A DNA stretch of 27,175 bases from JBBQXY01 sp038209195 (GTDB lineage Bacteria; Chloroflexota; Ktedonobacteria; Ktedonobacterales; Ktedonobacteraceae): the NCBI GenBank assembly GCA_038209195.1, contig JBBQXY010000071.1:1-27175 (forward strand), given 5' to 3'. Below are positions 7,903-15,520 of this stretch, piece by piece. The notes beneath the pieces are model-generated. The model was not told where the DNA came from. It ran no database searches and saw nothing but the letters and a program-made list of their open reading frames with translations. Each line of letters starts with the position of its first letter. The stretch's first letter is position 1. The translations under genes were made by a program, and so were the position numbers.

Positions 7903-8004
7903 ACTTCTGGAGTGAAGACAGAAGTGGAGATAAATATAAAAATTTACATACTGGCAGGGTACAACATTACTTTGTACCCTAGACGGCTACACACGCGAGT
8001 GTAG
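7903..8004 (+). promoter_or_regulatory. Structured 5' leader of RNase J mRNA (three hairpins)
   Basis: There are three successive perfect inverted repeats. ACTTCTG/CAGAAGT is at 7903-7909 and 7919-7925. GGGTACAA/TTGTACCC is at 7957-7964 and 7972-7979 with a 7-nt loop. CTACAC/GTGTAG is at 7987-7992 and 7999-8004 with a 6-nt loop. The last ends three bases before the AGGAGG at 8007-8012. The arrangement could control ribosome access or present a cleavage site for the enzyme itself. Function is inferred. Confidence 0.5.
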
Positions 8005-8023
8005 TTAGGAGGTCCTTTTTACC

Positions 8024-9685
8024 TTGACAACAGAAAATATTCGACTCATCCCACTAGGAGGGCTAGGGGAAGTCGGAAAGAATATGATGGTCGTCGAATA
8101 CGGCGACGATATCATCATTATCGATGCTGGGGTTATGTTCCCCGACGATGAAATGTTCGGTGTAGACCTGGTTATCCCTGATACAACGTACCTCAACGAT
8201 AAGAAACACCGTATACGCGCCATCCTCATTACCCACGGTCATGAAGACCATGTTGGCTCCCTTCCTTACGTTTTACCGATGCTAGGTTTCCCACCTGTAT
8301 ACGCAACTCGTCTGACGCAGGGCTTGATTAATGTCAAGTTGAAAGAGCATAAACTGCTTGATAAGGCGACCGTCAATCTGATTAACCTTGGTGATAAGCT
8401 GGATTTCGGGCAATTCAAGGCGGAGTTTTTCCGTGTGAACCATAGCATTCCCGATGCTGTTGGTATTGTCCTGCATACACCGATAGGCGTGATTGTACAT
8501 ACTGGTGATTACAAGTTCGACTTTACCCCCGTCGATGGCATACCCGCCGACCTGGGCACGTTGGGCCGTATCGGCAACGAAGGCGTACTGGTGATGATGG
8601 GCGATAGCACCCGTGTGGAGTCGCCTGGCTTTACCCCATCGGAACGCGTCATCAACGACTCGTTCGACAAGATTTTTGCCAATGCCTCCGGTCGCATTCT
8701 ATTGGCCACCTTTGCTTCGCTTCTATCGCGTGTGCAGCAGGTAATTGATACCGCTGTGCGCTATGATCGACATGTCGCGTTGGTGGGCCGGAGCATGATC
8801 AATAATGTGCAGATGGCTGTTGAATTGGGCTACCTGAACATTCCTAAAAATGTGCTTATACGAGCGGAAGACCTCAACAAGTTCCCAGCGGGGCAGGTGG
8901 TCGTTGTCTGTACGGGTAGCCAGGGTGAACCCACCTCGGCTTTGACTCGCATCGCCAACCAGGATCACCGCCTGATCCGCATTCAGCCTGGGGATACGGT
9001 CATTCTTTCCGCTACTCCGGTACCTGGCAACGAGAAAATGGTCAATCGCACCATTAATAACCTCTTCCGCCAGGGTGCGGAGGTCTTCTACCAGTCCATC
9101 TCTAACGTCCACGTCTCGGGGCATGCCGCGCAAGAGGAGCTGAAATTGATGCTCAGTCTGCTGCGTCCAAAGTTTCTCATGCCTGTGCATGGCGAGTACC
9201 GTCAGCTTGTTCTTCACGCTAAGCTTGGTCACTCGCTGGGCATTCCAGCCGATCACATCGTGGTCGCGGAGGATGGCGATATCATTCAGGTCTCGTCTGA
9301 CGCTATCAAGCTGCTCGATCATGCCGCTTGTGGCAACGTCTTTGTGGACGGCCTCGGTGTTGGTGACGTTGGGCAGATTGTCCTGCGTGACCGCCAGGTC
9401 CTGGCCCAGGATGGTATTCTCATGGCTGTGCTCACCGTTGATAAAGAGACAGGTCAACCAATAGCAGGCCCCGATATCATCTCGCGTGGCTTTGTCTATA
9501 TGCGTGACTCCGAGGAATTGCTCGAGGCTGCTCGCGAGCACATTCTCAAATCGTTTGTCGGCCTTAACGGTCATGCCTCGGATTGGTCCTATGTCAAAGA
9601 CAAAATCAAGCATACATTGAGCGAATTTCTCTATGAGAAGACGCATCGCCGTCCAATGATCCTTCCCGTGGTCATGGAAGTGTAA
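8024..9685 (+). CDS. rnj: Ribonuclease J
   Basis: This is a 553-residue metallo-beta-lactamase/beta-CASP ribonuclease with combined 5'-3' exo- and endonuclease activity in mRNA decay and rRNA maturation. The N-terminus IRLIPLGGLGEVGKNM is the family hallmark. The zinc motif THGHEDH has His71, His73, Asp75 and His76. GDTGD-like residues (VHTGDYKFD), the beta-CASP segment and the C-terminal domain ending near 553 match the usual 550-560 residue length. Translation starts at a TTG (8024), with AGGAGG 11 nt upstream. No ATG in this frame fits the conserved N-terminus. A three-hairpin leader precedes it and a strong hairpin terminator follows, so it is a single-gene transcription unit. Confidence 0.95.
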   Translation: MTTENIRLIPLGGLGEVGKNMMVVEYGDDIIIIDAGVMFPDDEMFGVDLVIPDTTYLNDKKHRIRAILITHGHEDHVGSLPYVLPMLGFPPVYATRLTQGLINVKLKEHKLLDKATVNLINLGDKLDFGQFKAEFFRVNHSIPDAVGIVLHTPIGVIVHTGDYKFDFTPVDGIPADLGTLGRIGNEGVLVMMGDSTRVESPGFTPSERVINDSFDKIFANASGRILLATFASLLSRVQQVIDTAVRYDRHVALVGRSMINNVQMAVELGYLNIPKNVLIRAEDLNKFPAGQVVVVCTGSQGEPTSALTRIANQDHRLIRIQPGDTVILSATPVPGNEKMVNRTINNLFRQGAEVFYQSISNVHVSGHAAQEELKLMLSLLRPKFLMPVHGEYRQLVLHAKLGHSLGIPADHIVVAEDGDIIQVSSDAIKLLDHAACGNVFVDGLGVGDVGQIVLRDRQVLAQDGILMAVLTVDKETGQPIAGPDIISRGFVYMRDSEELLEAAREHILKSFVGLNGHASDWSYVKDKIKHTLSEFLYEKTHRRPMILPVVMEV

Positions 9686-9696
9686 TTGCTTTACTG

Positions 9697-9750
9697 AACA
9701 CAAAAAGAGGGAGCAAGGAAAATCAGTTCCTTGCTCCCTCTTTTTGTGTT
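9697..9750 (+). terminator. Intrinsic terminator after RNase J
   Basis: A perfect 24-bp inverted repeat (9697-9720 and 9727-9750) flanks the 6-nt loop AATCAG. The right arm contains CTCTTTTTGTGTT and is followed by CTTT. It lies 11 bp after the stop codon and just before the ftsK promoter, so it isolates the two transcription units. Confidence 0.85.
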
Positions 9751-9760
9751 CTTTCCCCTA

Positions 9761-9789
9761 TTGCTTCTCTGGAACATTTGGGCTATCAT
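9761..9789 (+). promoter_or_regulatory. Promoter of ftsK
   Basis: TTGCTT (9761-9766) and TATCAT (9784-9789) have a 17-bp spacer, 39 bp before the ATG at 9829. AAGGAG precedes the ATG at a suitable distance. Confidence 0.6.
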
Positions 9790-9828
9790 ACAGGTAACTC
9801 TGGCATCCTTATAGAAGGAGAGAACTGA

Positions 9829-12800
9829 ATGACAGGTAGTAATCAAAGTAAGAAATCTAATCGGCAAAATGACCGACCGGGGCCAACTCTGGCCCAGGGG
9901 TCTTCGCGTGTGAGTAAGGTTGTGGGTGGTGGTAGTGGGAAAAGCGAGCGATTCGAACAACGTTCTACCTCTTCATCTACTAAACAAGGTTCGCGTGGCC
10001 AGAACCAACCTACAGCGCGACGTGCGGCGGGCACTGGCAAAGCGGGGGCAAAAAAAGGTTCGTCGTCTACTCCCAATAAATCAGCCAAAGCCTCCCCTTC
10101 CGCGAATAATGGCACAGCGGATTCTCGCGTTATCGATAAAGCGCGCAATGTCTGGGGCGATCTGGAGCCACACCATCAACAGCGTGTGCTCGGTATCCTC
10201 CTCCTTTTTCTTTCCCTTTTTCTCTTTGCTGTCCTAACAATCTTCTCCAAGGTGATCATGTTCAGCGCCATCAATGGCGGTTTCCTCTTCCTCTTTGGCT
10301 GGGGAGCTTACCCATTATCCTTGGGTCTCATTGTCTTTGCCGTGGCCCATTTAGTGGAGAGTATTCGGAATAGAAAACTGATTCGCTGGTCGCTGGTGGT
10401 TGGCTTAGTCATTTTATGGTTAATTGTGCTGGCGGAAAGCCGACTACTGCTCGGTGGTCTAACGGGGGGAGTGTTGGCTTCACTACTGGCGCGCCCCCTA
10501 CAGGGGTGGCCTGCCGCGGTTGGACATATTCTTCTTATCGGCTTGTTTGTCATTGTGACGATCATTGCCTTCCAGATTACCGTGGGGCAAGTGCTGGCAA
10601 TAGCCCGTGCAATGGGTATTGGCACGTCGTCGCGGAAGAGTAAACTGCCTGACAATACTGCCGGTCCCTCACCATTCCTTGGGCAGCGTCCGCGTTTCAG
10701 TCGCTACGCGAATAGCGTAACGCCGTTGCCGCTATCCCCCAGCGGGGCTTCACAGCCAGTGGATGAAGAAGAAGAGGATGATCAGGATGTCATCTCCTTT
10801 GAACCCGATTTCGGCGAGGACGATGATCCCCTCAATGATATCAATGTTCTCAAGCAGCAAGTTGGCAATGTGCCACGTGGAGCGCGTTCAGTTCCGGCCA
10901 TTAACGTCAATGAGCATAGTGAGGCAGTTCAGGGTGCGAGCCAGCGTCCGCTACCCTTTAATCAGCAAGCCAAACAGGCTGACAACGAGAAAAGGTATCC
11001 CACGCTGGAACCTTTGTCCCCCAACCCTTTGCACAAGAAGCAGCCTCGTGCTGCGAGCCAGGTTGCAGTACCAGCAACGCCCATCAGCGAATCGCCCTGG
11101 AAGGTGCCTGACACTACGTTGCTGAATAACCCGGAAGAAGTCAAGCTGCAGTTGTTTGGCGATGATACCGCTACCCTGGCGAAGACTATTCAGGATACGT
11201 TGCGCAGTTTCCGTGTAGACGCTGAGGTCAGACCGGAAGATATCAGCATTGGTCCAACAATCATTCGTTTCGGCATTCGCCCCACGGGTAAACCGGAAAT
11301 GAAACAGGATACGCAGGGCAAATATACGCCAGTGCGCGATGCTGGTGGCAGTATTATCTACGGGACACGTACACGCGTCAGTCGCATTATGGCCCTGCAA
11401 AATGATCTAGCCTTGGTGCTCGAGGCCAAAACCATTCGTATGGAGGCTCCCGTACCTGGGCGACCCTATGTCGGCGTAGAGATACCCAATAAAAATAGCC
11501 GCCTTGTCACCTTACGTGAAGTGCTGGAGAGCAAAGAGTACCAGGCTGCTAAAGCAAAATCGAAGCTGGCTATTGCCCTGGGCAAGGACGTTGCCGGATT
11601 GGTGCGCGTGGGCGATCTGGCCCGTATGCCGCACCTGCTCATTGCGGGCGCAACTGGAGCGGGGAAATGTTTGGCATATGATGAACCTGTCTTCCTGGCG
11701 GATGGACGCGTTGTCAAGGTACAAGAACTGGTGGGGCAATCTGCGCAAGTGATAGGTGTCATCGATACTCAAACAATGCAGCAAACACCAGTAAATGCCA
11801 CTTTTACTGAAAACGGTTCGCAAGAAGTTTTCGAAATCACACTCGATAATGGCATAATCCTTCGTCGAACAGCGGAACATCCTTTATGGGCGGCTCACCT
11901 TGATGAAAACCAACATGTTGGAAGGCAACCTAATGGTAAAGCTTCACGCCGAACACGCGCTATTGATAGCGGATGGGTTCAGTCGAAGGATTTACAAGTA
12001 TGCGGTAATCGTCCTAATTTTGATGGACATGTTATCTTGTGTCCGCTTGCTATTCAACAACAAGGTACGGTTTCACACAGCGATGCCGATGTCATTTTGT
12101 GTGCTGCTTTAATAGCGGAAGGGGGATTGAACCAATACGATTATCTTACCTATATGAGAACACCGCGTTTTTCCAATGCTGATCCTTTAATGGTTGAGTT
12201 AGTGGCAGGAGCCGTGAAGGAGTACGATTGCCATTTAGTCCTATCTCAAAGCAAAAGTAAAGGTCCTATTGACTACTACATTTCAAAAACATCTCGGAAG
12301 GGACGCGGCACTGGGAATCCAGTCGCTCTCTTAGTACGTGATTGGGGAATAAATTGCCTTGCCACTCAAAAAACCATACCTTCTTGGGTATTTCAGCTTC
12401 CTGATGAACAAATAGCTTTGTTTTTACGGGTGTTTATCGATTGTGATGGCTGGATTTGTGCGAGGACGCAAGGAACTGTCTCGGTTAATGTGACCTTGGC
12501 GAATCCTATACTCGTTCAACAAATTGGACAGCTTGCTTTACGATTAGGTATTGCAGGTACATATACGTACAAGGATAATGGTTTCGCTGGCGCATGGTCG
12601 TGGTATAGCTCTATGGTTGATCTATGGCAAGAGCGTGTTGGTGCTTTAGTGAAAGCCGAAAAACTTGCCAGTGCCGTTAAAGAACAGGTAAAGAATCGTC
12701 AACTAGCTGCAACTGAATGGTCAGCGTGGCGTAGGGCAAGACCTACTGTTGTGCAAACATTTGCGGATTGCCCGCAAGGATACGAATGGCGAAAGATCGT

Positions 12801-13980
12801 TTCTATTCGTCGTGCCATAGCTCCTACCGTGAACATTGAAGTGCATAGTGATAACCATGCTTTTGTCGGATATGCTGTTGAACATAATAGCGTATGCATA
12901 AATACCATCATTGCTAGTGTTCTCACTCAGGCCACTCCCGATGATGTGCGCCTGTTGATGGTTGACCCCAAGATGGTCGAACTCAATATGTACGCGGGTA
13001 TTCCACATCTGCTATCGCCTGTCGTGACAGAAGTTGAGAAGGTCGTGCCGCTACTCAGAAATGCGATTACCGAGATGGAGCGACGCTATCGGCTCTTCTC
13101 GCAATTGGGTGTACGCAACCTGGATGGCTACCGCAAGCTGCGCGCCGAGAAAATGCTGCACGGTGATGATACGTTAAAAAATCTGCCTGCGATAGTCATT
13201 ATCATCGACGAACTAGCCGACCTGATGATGGCTGCTCCCGAAGAGGTGGAAGGCATGATTTGCCGCCTGGCACAGTTGGCGCGTGCCACAGGCATACACC
13301 TCGTGGTGGCAACACAACGTCCCTCCGTTGATGTTATTACAGGTCTCATCAAGGCCAACATCCCGACGCGTATCTCCTTTATGGTCAGTTCATCGGTCGA
13401 TTCGCGCACCATTATCGATATGGGTGGCGCGGAACGTCTGCTGGGACGCGGCGATATGCTCTACCTGCCGGCTGACGCTGGTCGACCCGAACGCATCCAG
13501 GGCTCGTTCCTGGCAGACGAGGAGGCGGAAAGCCTTGTGCTCTACTGGCGACAACAGGTTGCCCAACATCTGCTAACCCAGCGCGGTGGCAGCGTCAATG
13601 GTGCTGTCGTGCCGGATGTTGTTGAATTGCCACAGCCAGTCGAACCCGGTTGGGAAATCAAAGAGAACGTTTCAGACGATTTCGAGTTGGACGACGACCT
13701 GCTAGACAAGGCAGAGGAGGTAATACGCGAGTATGGACGGGCCTCAATCTCGCTTTTACAGCGCCGTCTGCGTGTTGGCTACTCTCGTGCCGCTCGCCTG
13801 ATTGACCTGCTAGAGGAACGCGGAATCATTGGTCATTCCGAGTCTGGTGGGCGCTCGCGCGAAGTGCTGGGAGGCGGTGAAGGTCGTACCATGGCAGACG
13901 AGGTGGAGGATATCGTCGCTGACGAACGCGCTCGTGAAGAAGCCTTGAAGAAACATCCAGGCAACAACCAAGAGCTGTAG
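9829..13980 (+). CDS. ftsK: DNA translocase FtsK/SpoIIIE, interrupted by an intein
   Basis: FtsK pumps double-stranded DNA through the closing division septum. The reading frame has 1383 codons; removal of the intein leaves 976 residues. A basic, Ser/Gly-rich N-terminus (1-110) is followed by four membrane helices (about 119-140, 150-176, 186-204, 228-255), an acidic Pro-rich linker and the alpha/beta motor. Walker A GATGAGK (607-613) is cut after Lys613, and the extein resumes with SVCINTI at 1021. Walker B lies in VIIIDELADLMM. The last 80 residues before the tail form the winged-helix gamma domain (SISLLQRRLRVGYSRAARL). The P-loop Ser is supplied only after splicing, so the precursor should be inactive. 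AAGGAGAG precedes the ATG. The gene is convergent with trmD across a repeat-rich gap. Confidence 0.97.
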   Translation: MTGSNQSKKSNRQNDRPGPTLAQGSSRVSKVVGGGSGKSERFEQRSTSSSTKQGSRGQNQPTARRAAGTGKAGAKKGSSSTPNKSAKASPSANNGTADSRVIDKARNVWGDLEPHHQQRVLGILLLFLSLFLFAVLTIFSKVIMFSAINGGFLFLFGWGAYPLSLGLIVFAVAHLVESIRNRKLIRWSLVVGLVILWLIVLAESRLLLGGLTGGVLASLLARPLQGWPAAVGHILLIGLFVIVTIIAFQITVGQVLAIARAMGIGTSSRKSKLPDNTAGPSPFLGQRPRFSRYANSVTPLPLSPSGASQPVDEEEEDDQDVISFEPDFGEDDDPLNDINVLKQQVGNVPRGARSVPAINVNEHSEAVQGASQRPLPFNQQAKQADNEKRYPTLEPLSPNPLHKKQPRAASQVAVPATPISESPWKVPDTTLLNNPEEVKLQLFGDDTATLAKTIQDTLRSFRVDAEVRPEDISIGPTIIRFGIRPTGKPEMKQDTQGKYTPVRDAGGSIIYGTRTRVSRIMALQNDLALVLEAKTIRMEAPVPGRPYVGVEIPNKNSRLVTLREVLESKEYQAAKAKSKLAIALGKDVAGLVRVGDLARMPHLLIAGATGAGKCLAYDEPVFLADGRVVKVQELVGQSAQVIGVIDTQTMQQTPVNATFTENGSQEVFEITLDNGIILRRTAEHPLWAAHLDENQHVGRQPNGKASRRTRAIDSGWVQSKDLQVCGNRPNFDGHVILCPLAIQQQGTVSHSDADVILCAALIAEGGLNQYDYLTYMRTPRFSNADPLMVELVAGAVKEYDCHLVLSQSKSKGPIDYYISKTSRKGRGTGNPVALLVRDWGINCLATQKTIPSWVFQLPDEQIALFLRVFIDCDGWICARTQGTVSVNVTLANPILVQQIGQLALRLGIAGTYTYKDNGFAGAWSWYSSMVDLWQERVGALVKAEKLASAVKEQVKNRQLAATEWSAWRRARPTVVQTFADCPQGYEWRKIVSIRRAIAPTVNIEVHSDNHAFVGYAVEHNSVCINTIIASVLTQATPDDVRLLMVDPKMVELNMYAGIPHLLSPVVTEVEKVVPLLRNAITEMERRYRLFSQLGVRNLDGYRKLRAEKMLHGDDTLKNLPAIVIIIDELADLMMAAPEEVEGMICRLAQLARATGIHLVVATQRPSVDVITGLIKANIPTRISFMVSSSVDSRTIIDMGGAERLLGRGDMLYLPADAGRPERIQGSFLADEEAESLVLYWRQQVAQHLLTQRGGSVNGAVVPDVVELPQPVEPGWEIKENVSDDFELDDDLLDKAEEVIREYGRASISLLQRRLRVGYSRAARLIDLLEERGIIGHSESGGRSREVLGGGEGRTMADEVEDIVADERAREEALKKHPGNNQEL
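11668..12888 (+). mobile_element. LAGLIDADG intein in the FtsK P-loop, 407 residues
   Basis: The insert begins with Cys (TGT at 11668) in CLAYDEPVFLADG (block A) and ends in His-Asn before extein Ser (AGC at 12889). Block B is RRTAEHPLW, with its His at intein position 71. Two LAGLIDADG-type dodecapeptides are visible: ALIAEGG (acidic Glu151) and VFIDCDGW (acidic Asp260). The homing endonuclease therefore appears intact. Blocks F and G read IEVHSDNHAFVGY then AVEHN. Splicing would use Cys1, the terminal Asn and Ser+1. The insert is AT-richer (24 G/C in 60 at 11761-11820) than the motor (38 in 60 at 13261-13320), indicating separate origin. It contains no stop or frameshift. Confidence 0.95.
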
Positions 13981-14048
13981 GGAAGGCCCTGCTGCCTTGT
14001 CGCATCAGGGCTTCTCAAAAGGTGCTTAAAGCAGGAGCACCTTATCTA

Positions 14049-14073
14049 CACCCTGTCCGGGGGACAGGTAATA
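14049..14073 (+). repeat. 25-bp hairpin repeat, copy 1
   Basis: CACCCTGTCC followed by GGGGGACAGGTAATA, containing the perfect 7-bp stem CCTGTCC/GGACAGG with a GGG loop. Identical copies lie at 14148-14172 (same strand) and 22097-22121 (opposite strand). A 16-bp segment that begins ATCGCCGCCACC lies 10 bp away (14084-14099) and also recurs beside the distant copy. Confidence 0.85.
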
Positions 14074-14098
14074 ACAGGTAATAATCGCCGCCACCGCC

Positions 14099-14346
14099 GA
14101 TGTATTGCAATGCCATTCAAATAAGGTGGCACAGGGTGCGAAGCGTGCACCCTGTCCGGGGGACAGGTAATAGGGACAGGGGGACGAGGGGATGAGGACG
14201 CGGGGGCCTTGTGCCTGTCCTGCTGGGGGTTCTGGACTTCCCACAGGACGAGGACAAGCACAAGGCCCCCCATCGACCGCCGCCTCCGCCCCTTGTCCCT
14301 ACACACGACACTCCCCAGGCTTATTTGAATGGTATTGCGATTTATC
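14099..14346. mobile_element. Long nested palindrome, possible MITE
   Basis: Outer arms 14099-14125 and 14320-14346 are inverted repeats matching at 23 of 27 positions. Inside are ACAGGGTGC/GCACCCTGT (14131-14139, 14147-14155), TAGGGACA against the complementary TTGTCCCTA (14171 and 14293-14301), and a perfect 13-bp pair GGGGGCCTTGTGC/GCACAAGGCCCCC (14202-14214, 14258-14270). The nested symmetry and lack of coding capacity suggest a non-autonomous palindromic element. No target duplication was identified. Confidence 0.55.
14148..14172 (+). repeat. 25-bp hairpin repeat, copy 2
   Basis: Identical to 14049-14073. It overlaps the right arm of the ACAGGGTGC/GCACCCTGT hairpin and joins the long palindrome that starts at 14171. 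Confidence 0.85.
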
Positions 14347-14529
14347 GGCCCGTCCTCGCCAATCCCTCTAATGGCTGGAGAGCCAACCATTTTCACCCCT
14401 TGCTTGCTTCTCCCAAATATGCTATACTCTTCCTAAGGCACCGCAAGGCGCCCAGTGTTTGAACCCGTCGCACCCACCGAGGTCTCTCTCTCAATCATTG
14501 CCTTACCGTTCAACTACCAAAAAAGATGT

Positions 14530-14668
14530 GTCGCAAATGTCCCGAAGTCGCAAATGTCCTCAGCATCACAAGTTTTCATCTTAGCCACTAAAAAAGAAGG
14601 GTCACAAATGTCCTGAAGTCACAAATGTCCCGAAGTCACAAATGTCCCGAAGTCACAAATGTCCCAAG
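14530..14668. repeat. 17-bp direct repeats, two clusters (2 + 4 copies)
   Basis: Units of the type GTCACAAATGTCCCGAA occur at 14530, 14547, 14601, 14618, 14635 and 14652. The first two have GTCGCAAAT in place of GTCACAAAT. The clusters are separated by 37 bp. They lie just beyond the 3' end of trmD. Repeated short blocks like this can be transposase or regulator binding sites, but no transposase gene is nearby. Confidence 0.85.
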
Positions 14669-14702
14669 CATCATTCTCTCGGATGCCGTGCTACGAGGAA
14701 AC

Positions 14703-15437
14703 TCAGGTTTCAACACCTTCTTCTCCTTCTAGCTCTTTCAACAATTTTGTGTCGAGTTTACTGCTCAGGTCTACTTGGGCGAAGAGGTCGGGGCGGCGTT
14801 GTCTAGTTAGGCGTAGCGATTCTTTGCGTCGCCAACGGGCTATCTGTTCGTGGTGGCCGGAGAGCAGCACGTCGGGGATGCGCCAGCCACGGAACTCTGG
14901 TGGGCGCGTGTATTGTGGGTATTCCAGCAGACCGCTGCTATGAGATTCCTCCTGGGTGGAAGCGTCAGCTAGCACTCCTGGCAAGAGGCGACTGATGGCA
15001 TCGACTACGATCATAGCGGCCAGTTCTCCGCCAGTCAGGACATAATCGCCGATGGAGATTTCATCCGTGACGAGGTGCTGGCGCACCCGCTCATCAATGC
15101 CCTCGTAGTGTCCACAGAGCAGCGTTATACGCGATTCCTGAGCGAGTTCCCTGGCGATGTGCTGATTAAAGAGTCGCCCTTGTGGAGTGAGTAGGATAAT
15201 TGGGCCACTTTGATAGATGGCCTCAATGGAGGCAAAGATCGGTTCTGGTTTCATGACCATACCCGCTCCGCCACCATACGGGTAATCATCGACGATGTGA
15301 TGTTTATCTGTGGCGGCGTCGCGAATATTATGCAAGGCGATGCGAAGCAACCCGCGCTCCTGAGCGCGTTTAAGGATGCTTTCTGTCAACGGTCCCTGGA
15401 ACATGCCAGGGAAGAGTGTAAAAATATCAAAATGCAT
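14703..15437 (-). CDS. trmD: tRNA (guanine-N1)-methyltransferase TrmD
   Basis: TrmD uses SAM to make m1G37 next to the anticodon of tRNAs that read CCN, CUN and CGG codons, which prevents +1 frameshifting. The protein has 244 residues, the usual length. Signature segments are FDIFTLFPGMF at the N-terminus, YGGGAGMVM, LLCGHYEGIDERV and the trefoil-knot SAM loop SIGDYVLTGGELA. The start was set at 15437 because GGAGGAGGG lies 8 nt upstream and the conserved MxFDIFTLFP begins there. The longer frame from 15455 would begin inside that ribosome site. In many bacteria trmD lies between rimM and rplS; here it stands alone, divergent from the histidine kinase and convergent with ftsK. Confidence 0.97.
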   Translation of the reverse strand: MHFDIFTLFPGMFQGPLTESILKRAQERGLLRIALHNIRDAATDKHHIVDDYPYGGGAGMVMKPEPIFASIEAIYQSGPIILLTPQGRLFNQHIARELAQESRITLLCGHYEGIDERVRQHLVTDEISIGDYVLTGGELAAMIVVDAISRLLPGVLADASTQEESHSSGLLEYPQYTRPPEFRGWRIPDVLLSGHHEQIARWRRKESLRLTRQRRPDLFAQVDLSSKLDTKLLKELEGEEGVET

Positions 15438-15464
15438 AGATGTTCCCTCCTCCATATGTGTGTT

Positions 15465-15493
15465 ACAATAGCATCGTTGCTTCTATCTGGCAA
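15465..15493 (-). promoter_or_regulatory. Promoter of trmD
   Basis: Read on the minus strand, TTGCCA (15493-15488) and TATTGT (15470-15465) have a 17-bp spacer and lie 28 bp before the trmD ATG. The site is inside the 83-bp divergent gap, so it may also affect expression of the kinase gene. Confidence 0.55.
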
Positions 15494-15520
15494 GTCGTTT
15501 CTACTCTAGTGGAGCCTGTT

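Larger units (their letters stand above)
13981..14702. other. Repeat-filled gap between convergent ftsK and trmD
   Basis: No credible gene is present. The gap holds a weak hairpin just after ftsK (GCCCTG/CAGGGC, 13985-14013), two copies of a 25-bp hairpin repeat, a long nested palindrome, and two clusters of 17-bp repeats. ORFs predicted in the GC-rich part have low-complexity translations. TTGCTT (14400) and TATACT (14424) could form a promoter with an 18-bp spacer, but no clear product follows. Confidence 0.7.

Noticed and set aside
8723..9703. 326-codon minus-strand ORF opposite rnj
   Set aside because: It is the antisense shadow of the conserved RNase J frame and shows no domain or ribosome site.
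14026..14462. Overlapping ORFs on both strands in the ftsK-trmD gap
   Set aside because: They coincide with GC-rich palindromes, and their translations are low complexity and without recognisable motifs.
15440..15520. N-terminal extension of the histidine kinase back to 15440
   Set aside because: It would start inside the trmD ribosome site on the other strand and has no Shine-Dalgarno. The ATG at 15521 has GGAG at 7 nt.
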